64,000 bases of DNA from Daphnia carinata (Eukaryota; Arthropoda; Branchiopoda; Diplostraca; Daphniidae): contig NC_081340.1 of assembly GCF_022539665.2 (NCBI RefSeq), positions 7,935,357 through 7,999,356 on the forward strand, in the 5' to 3' direction. A program made the position numbers and the translations under genes. Within the stretch, counting starts at the first letter, position 1, and every line of letters starts with the position of its first letter. Under the pieces are notes generated by a model. The model searched no databases and was not told the origin of the DNA. It saw nothing but the letters and a program-made list of their open reading frames with translations. Below, one piece after another: positions 58,312-64,000 of the stretch.

Positions 58312-58502
58312 GAAGTAGCTATCTTTAGCAATAGAATATACAAACCAAGAGGGTCTAATGTTAAAGAAAAAACGCCGGCTGTTTCCTGTAGAGAGAGCAC
58401 TAAACTCAGATTAAAGTTCATAAAAAGTGGGTCGGATCCAGTAACAATTGTTGATTATGTGTGCAAATCAACAAGCAAAGCCCTTACTGAGATGAAAGAT
58501 AA
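58312..58502 (+). other. open exon-like segment feeding in frame into the CAP gene
   Basis: Bounded by a good acceptor (TTTTTAG at 58305-58311) and a strong donor (GTGAGT at 58503). The frame stays open throughout and joins in frame to the CAP exon after the acceptor ending at 58628, so the ATG at 58492 would add MKDKTE before the MASAAEL start. Without splicing the frame ends in TGA at 58503-58505. The encoded segment (for example KLRLKFIKSGSDP, TIVDYVCKSTSKAL) is not recognised. It is either a 5' leader exon of CAP or the end of a different small gene. Confidence 0.45.
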
Positions 58503-58635
58503 GTGAGTGGGCTGGCTGGTTTCGCTGTGTTGCTTGTGGTGGGTTGGTCAGACAACTTTAACTGGGTGGGTCAATGTGGGAAATGCACACCTACAATGGG
58601 ATGACTCACCTTTATCTGGTTGTTGCAGGACCGAG

Positions 58636-61600
58636 ATGGCTTCAGCAGCAGAGCTGTCACTTATAGTCCAGCGTCTGGAAACAGTTGCCTGCAAACTTGA
58701 ATCCACTGTGCTTGGTGCCCAAGGTTCCATCACTACTATGCCCGGTAAGAAAAAGTTTTCCATTTTGAATCAGAATATGTTATTAAATGTGTTAGTGTGG
58801 GAAGGGTGTAAGTTAGTCAAAAAAAAGGATTGACAAAAGAAAAAGAATGAGGTGACGTCCGACATATGGCGCTGTACTTTTGTAGCATAAGCAGTCTTCG
58901 GAACGGCTTCGTCTTCTATTACATGTATCAACCGTTCTTTTGTACGTTTTCATACCACCCCTTTCGGCCGTTTTCGTCTGGTGAATCCGTTCTGTAAAAG
59001 GGACGTTAACCAGGAAACCACTGCAGTTTGTTGATCTTAACTCTGCTGTTGACCGATATCATCAGGCTGTAAATTCACTTGCTCCGTTTTATATCATAAA
59101 ATATTTCGCCAGTAATTCTCAGCTAAAAAAAAATTATGAACGTTCCCCCCATTGGCTTGTTTGTTTGGCTGGTTAGAAGGAGGAGGACGACGATTCGTGC
59201 ACTAAAGTACTTTGGACTAACGGTACCGGTCATCATCAGTTCCCATGTCTTTTTTTGTTTATTTTTTTTTTCACATTCTTCTCTTCCTTCTGGGCTGCTG
59301 TTGCGACAAGAAAAAAAAGACCTCAGTCAGTGCCCAGCTATCGTGGTAGATTGTTACTTGGCAAATTGTTCTGTATTAGTGCAATGAAGGCAAATGGAAG
59401 ACTATGAAATAAGTCTTCCATAGATTTGTATTGAATTAGTAGTTGTTGGTATATTACGATGGGAAGTGGTTTATCTCGGGAACACTCTGTCAAATCGGCG
59501 GTCAAATCTCCGCCTCGCCTACGCCGACCCAAAGGCTCGTTGCACTCGTTGATCGAAACCGACGAGGAGGAGGAGGGCGCGGGTTGTTGCGAGTGCGATT
59601 GCGATTGTTGTCGTGAGGAATGCGATTGTGTTAGTACAGACGGCCACATGAATACCCTACAGACGGATCGACAACGGAAATTGCGGTGCTTGGCGGTTGA
59701 GGCGGAGTCGAGTAGCTACGCTAAACTATTCTACTAGTCTATAATAATGATAATAATAATACAGAAATAAATAAATCGATAAACACGAACTACATTTGTT
59801 CGTTTCTCGATTGATCCTCCATTACTTACTAATGTCATCGCGTGCTAACTTTTTCCCTTTTATTCCTGCAGAGGAAGCCCCGACTCCGTCCGTTTTGGCT
59901 TTTGATGAAATCGTTGCTGGCCCGGTCGCCGCCTATCTGAAATGCTCCAAAGTTATCGGTGGAGACGTGGCTCAACATGCAGACATGGTGCAACAAGGAT
60001 TCAAGTATTCCTATTTTTTTTTTTTCATATTTTTGGCCTTTTTCCTTATCGTTCTCCCTACCCTATCATCATCATTTCCGAAATGTGATACTTTTGACGT
60101 GCCATGCGATATCACGTGATAATAAGGACAACTTTTCATGATTTACCTTTTTCCTGTTACGTACAGGGATCAACGTCACTTTTTGGTTGTAGCCTCTCGC
60201 TCCAAAAAGCCTTCTGATGCTGACTTGATGAAACTGTTGGCGCCCACTTCTCAATCTATTCAAGGAATCCAATCCTACAGAGAGAAGAATCGCACATCGC
60301 CTTTGTTTAACCACTTGAGCGCCATCAGCGAAAGTATTCCCGCTCTCGGATGGGTCACTGTAGCACCTGCTCCTGGACCATACATTAAGGAAATGAACGA
60401 TGCTGGCCAATTTTACACCAACCGCGTCTTGAAAGATTGGAAAGATAAGTACGTAATCATTCTGTCTGTTTCTCCTTACTTTGTTTATGAAAATGAATCA
60501 AATCTCAACCATTTTTCAGGGATAAGAATCACGTGGATTGGGTCCGAGCATGGGTCCAGGTGTTGACGGATTTACAAGCTTTCGTCAAGCAACACCATAC
60601 TACTGGTCTGGTCTGGAACGCAAAAGGTATACACTCGATGAACTTTTTGATGGATTGTTCACGTGACACACGATTTTCGAACAACATTGTCAACAACAAA
60701 CGTCTAGGCGGTGACGCTGTGCAGAACTCGAGCAAGACGGCTCCAACCTCTGGTGGAGCTGGTGGACCTCCCCCACCACCTGGACCACCTCCTCCACCAA
60801 TGCCAGCTGGCGAATTGTTTGCCGAAGAGGCTGGCGGTGATGAAAAGAGTCGCGCTCAACTCTTTGCCGAATTGAACAAGGGCGAAGATGTGACAAAGGG
60901 CCTGAAGCGGGTCACGGCCGATATGCAGACGCACAAGAATCCAGCGCTGCGTTCCGGACCTGCTCCATTTAGCAAGCCTAATGTTGCTCCCAAACCCATG
61001 GCATCAGCTGCTTCTTCGGCGCCGAAAGCCGTCGAACGACCACCGCGTAAGGAATTGGAGGGTAAAAAATGGATGATCGAGTATCAGAAGAATCAAACCG
61101 GTTTGGTGATTACCGAGACGGAAATGCACCAAGTCGTTTACATCTTCAAGTGTGAAGGTTCGACAATCCAAGTCAAAGGTAAATCTCGTTTTGTTATCTG
61201 TTGAAAAGACAAAAGAAATTAATTGGTTTTATTCCCCTTTTTAGGAAAAGTCAATTCTATCGTCCTGGATTCTTGCAAAAAGACGAGCATCGTTCTCGAC
61301 AGCGTCGTGTCCTCGGTCGAATTTGTCAACTGCCAATCAGTGCAGATGCAAGTGTTGACCAAGGTGCCGACCATCAGCATCGACAAAACCGATGGCTGTC
61401 AGATTTATCTGAACCAGGCATCGCTGGACGTGTCCATCGTGTCGGCGAAATCGTCCGAGATGAACGTTCTCGTTCCCAAGGCTGATGGCGATTACGTGAG
61501 TTTCATAGTATTAACCTAATCGGTTTTCCTTCTTACAATTATTTATTTATCTTTTTTTTTTCAGGTGGAGTACCCTATTCCAGAGCAGTTCAAGACAACA

Positions 61601-61645
61601 TACAACGGCAAGGGTTTGACCACTATCATCAGCGAAATTGCTTGA
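58636..61645 (+). CDS. adenylyl cyclase-associated protein (CAP/capulet)
   Basis: Coding exons 58636-58744, 59872-60004, 60167-60448, 60520-60626, 60708-61178, 61245-61495, 61565-61645; 477 residues. Domains in order: N-terminal [11 protein letters not shown] oligomerisation helix; helical folded domain ([69 protein letters not shown]); Pro-rich tract [11 protein letters not shown] for profilin/SH3 binding; WH2-like [17 protein letters not shown]; and the C-terminal CARP beta-helix (KWMIEYQKN to [11 protein letters not shown] to EQFKTTY). CAP recycles cofilin-bound actin and recharges it with ATP. Acceptors at 58628 and 59871 show that 5' leader exons exist; two candidates are listed separately. 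Divergent from B4GALT7. Confidence 0.95.
58745..59871 (+). other. first CAP intron (1.1 kb)
   Basis: Apart from the 59459 frame, it contains a hairpin just upstream of that frame (TGGAAGACT 59395-59403 with AGTCTTCCA 59412-59420) and no other supported feature. Its unusual length for this gene and the internal ATG exon suggest an internal promoter. Confidence 0.5.
59459..59612 (+). CDS. candidate alternative first exon of CAP, myristoylation-type N-terminus
   Basis: Starts [16 protein letters not shown], a fit to the N-myristoylation pattern (Gly2, Ser6), and runs through an acidic patch (TDEEEEG) into [17 protein letters not shown] donor at 59613 leaves in phase 1, exactly the phase of the CAP exon at 59872, giving a 492-residue form that lacks the usual N-terminal helix. 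Without splicing the frame continues through CREECDC to a stop at 59737 (92 residues). It sits inside the first CAP intron on the same strand. Coding texture is good; the join is inference. Confidence 0.45.
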
Positions 61646-61739
61646 ATCAACGAATGACGTGAGATAACAGAACAATGAGATATTTGCTCGGGACTATTTT
61701 TCCTGGCTTCAGTTTATCTTTCCCCCTACCCTCCCACCC

Positions 61740-61745
61740 AATAAA
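61740..61745 (+). terminator. poly(A) signal of the CAP gene
   Basis: AATAAA 95 bases after the stop codon; a second AATAAA lies near 61933. Confidence 0.55.
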
Positions 61746-61949
61746 TCCTTCGAAAGAGCCGATTAAAGGCACATAGTTCTTCCATTCGTTGAAGTTGTCT
61801 CCCTCCGCTCTATTTTAAGTGAACAAAAAGTAAATGCTTTTGTCTGATTCTCTAGCCAACATCCCCACCTCCATCTTATCAACTTTGCTTCAATCTATAT
61901 TAATTATGCCCAGCACTTCCTAAGTTATCGCAAATAAACTTGTCTTTAA

Positions 61950-64000
61950 CGAAGTTGTTCACTAATTATTCACTTTATCTCGTCCAAGGCCAACCAGTTG
62001 GCATATGAAAGTATTACAGCAAAGCAGCTAAGGCAATGATGTTGTTATAAACGTTCAATCTTGGTCAAGGTCTTGGTTATGTCACCACTAAACCCCAATA
62101 ATCGTTCACTTACTAGTTCCCTCGATAATTTGACTAAACCCCATTTTCTCTGGAAAGGTTTGTAAATCCCCCGTTTAATTGTTTTAGAAAGGGTTGATCG
62201 TACAGGAGAAATAGGTAAAGGTAAGTACTGTGTAAACGGTATCAGGGTGGGTGATACAATGCATTTGCGAGGTCGCGTAAGATTTCAATCGATACAAGGA
62301 AAACAACTACGAAACATTAATCGAACCAAAAGCGACGAATGCACGACATTTTTTACAGCTCCAGCAGATTTTTAGGACCTTTACGTCAAATGTTGGACGA
62401 TAACGATGATCATTTCTCAATGGCTCCAAGGGCGCACAAGTACTTCCACGAAACGAAGAAAATTCAAAATGGCTAATTTCACGAACTGCTGCGACCCGAA
62501 TACTTTTCTGGGCGGCGCAGCCTCAAAAGCGCGTGTCGTGCAATGCGAAAAAAGAGGAGAAAACAAAAAAGATGTCATGGAAAACTTCCATCAATATTAT
62601 GGGGGCCCGTAACGGAAGGAAAGTTTGGCTTCGTTGGAAATTCTGATGTTTTGAGGTTTTGACTAATCGGCATGATTGTTCAATGAGCAACATGAATACA
62701 GCGTGCGAAAAAACATGATTGTTTTACTGTGCTCTTTCTTCATTAGAAAATGCATTCGTTGTCGTTGAGTGAACGAATAAATTTGACAAAAAAAAGTTCA
62801 AGATCGTGCAAACTACATTATCGAGATAAATTTTTCCCTGTTAGTGCTGCCATCTAGCAGGCAAAATGGAAGAAGAATGGTGGTGACAGGTAGAAACTTC
62901 TCCTACCTGTACCACTGTCAGTAAAAGTTGCAGTCTTCCCTCAGGTGGCTCTAAACGGTCCGAGGCAGCCAGCCAGACTGGACGTGTGCGAACCACGTTC
63001 GCCTCACTTTTCTCTCAAGCGAAAGCAAAAAACACAGTGTCAGTTTAGATTGTTTTTAGTATTGCATACTTTTACCTGATTCCTTTCAAGTTTTTCAGAC
63101 GTTGGTACAACTTTTAACTGTGAACAACTCAAACTTTTAATCTGGGGACTCCAACGAAACAAGTGAAATGTTTGCATCACTATTGTGAGAAAATTCAGTG
63201 AACAACAGTTGAGTGAATATCGGTTGTGTAGTTCAACCAAAATCGTTGGGCGGTGTACCCTCCCCATTCTTTTTTAACTGAAGGCAGTGTCGGTGTGTGA
63301 GCGTGTGTGCATGAGTGTGTAGACTCTCGCTATCAAACTCTTGGTGTTTCAAGGCCTTTTTTCCCCACCCTCTCTGGCCGCCGGAGCGAGAGACTGAGAG
63401 AGAGCACCTTCTGGCATTCCTCAACGGCTTGGACTCACCTGTGTGTTGCCGACTGCCGCCAAAAAATCATACAAAAAGGAATTTCTACTAGGCAGTTGGT
63501 TTTAATAAAGAGGAAAGACAGGTAAATGACTCTACATGAGCCTTTTGATTAAAGTATTGATTATGTGATTAAGTATACCAAATCGGGACATGTTTTGTTT
63601 GCTGTGATGAGAAATCGGTTTGGAATGTCGGCCTATCTTTTTGGGGGAATTCGGCGGAAGTTGAAAGATCTAGCAGGGGCTTCGTATTCTCTTTTCCACA
63701 TACCTGTTTTTCTTCTTATTCTTCTACCATTTCGCCAATGTTGATTTGGGTTTTATCTCTCCCCCCCACCTCTCCCCCACGAAAAAAAAAGTGTGTGAGT
63801 GTGACAAGCTTCTTTTTTAGTTTCCTCCATGGAATGAGAGAAGGGGAAGGGAATGAAGAGGAAAAGGAATAGTAAAAAAAATAAATGAAAAAAAGGGCAA
63901 TTCTTACAGTAGAGGGAGACTCACCTGAGGGTCTTCCCGGCCCTCTTCTCTTATACTTTCGTTGTTATAACCTTTATAAGGGCTTTCTGGCCAGAGGGCG
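61950..64000. other. region right of CAP, probable upstream part of a further gene
   Basis: No coding exon supported. At 62849-62860 there is a near-CTCF string (GCCATCTAGCAG), then an imperfect stem at 62881-62913 and a TCAGT initiator near 62918. At 63522 an AAGACAG|GTAAAT donor could end a non-coding first exon of a gene lying right of the window. The 72-codon frame at 63307-63525 would overlap that exon but resembles nothing known. Confidence 0.4.

Noticed and set aside
62406-62612. 68-codon frame right of CAP
   Set aside because: Too short, no homology, no promoter context.
1-64000. CRISPR arrays, bacterial operons, rRNA genes, intact retroviral or LINE coding regions
   Set aside because: None seen: no spaced repeats, no polymerase or integrase motifs, and the gene structure is eukaryotic throughout.

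Overview
The window reads as arthropod nuclear DNA, most likely a water flea (Daphnia-like crustacean). Reasons: genes are cut by many short introns (mostly 50-150 bp) with GT..AG ends; the product set fits (two eclosion-hormone-type neuropeptide genes, a secreted animal heme peroxidase, an NRF-6-type acyltransferase, and a vasa relic with CCHC zinc knuckles, as reported for Daphnia vasa); three promoters pair a TATA box with a TCAGT-type initiator. The species call is inference. There are no operons, CRISPR arrays, rRNA genes or intact viral elements. I rebuilt gene models by hand from splice sites and reading phase; every complete multi-exon model below sums to a whole number of codons.

Layout. 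46-1954 (+): 3' part of the NEDD8 E1 regulatory subunit. 2774-10748 (+): SLC6A15-like sodium-coupled transporter with two possible first coding exons and a 13-nt micro-exon. 13374-14516 (-): intronless GT31 beta-1,3-galactosyltransferase. 15.2-15.9 kb: tRNA-headed SINE-like repeats. 16.3-18.3 kb (+): broken vasa-type DEAD-box gene, then a fragment of an unidentified basic nuclear-type protein. 19130-25369: a 6.2-kb near-perfect inverted repeat (2.86-kb arms) around a 511-bp spacer carrying three tRNA-like sequences. 25.4-32.1 kb: no gene I can support. 32263-38024 (+): secreted heme peroxidase. 41.2-43.7 kb: convergent pair of eclosion-hormone genes, the second with an insertion and a long basic tail. 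46.5-62 kb: a compact block with kynurenine formamidase (+), NRF-6-like acyltransferase (+), BtpA-family TIM barrel (+), CNPPD1 cyclin-like protein (-), beta-1,4-galactosyltransferase 7 (-) and cyclase-associated protein (+). 62-64 kb: probable upstream region of a further gene outside the window.

The genes do not form one pathway. They are a mix of housekeeping functions (neddylation, tryptophan catabolism, glycosaminoglycan linker synthesis, actin turnover) and secreted or signalling products (peroxidase, two neuropeptide precursors). TATA/initiator promoters appear only at the secreted and hormone genes. The most unusual parts are the large palindrome with stem-loop-rich arms and tRNA-like core, the extended eclosion-hormone-like prohormone with its shared bidirectional poly(A) motif, and the possible acylated N-terminus of cyclase-associated protein.
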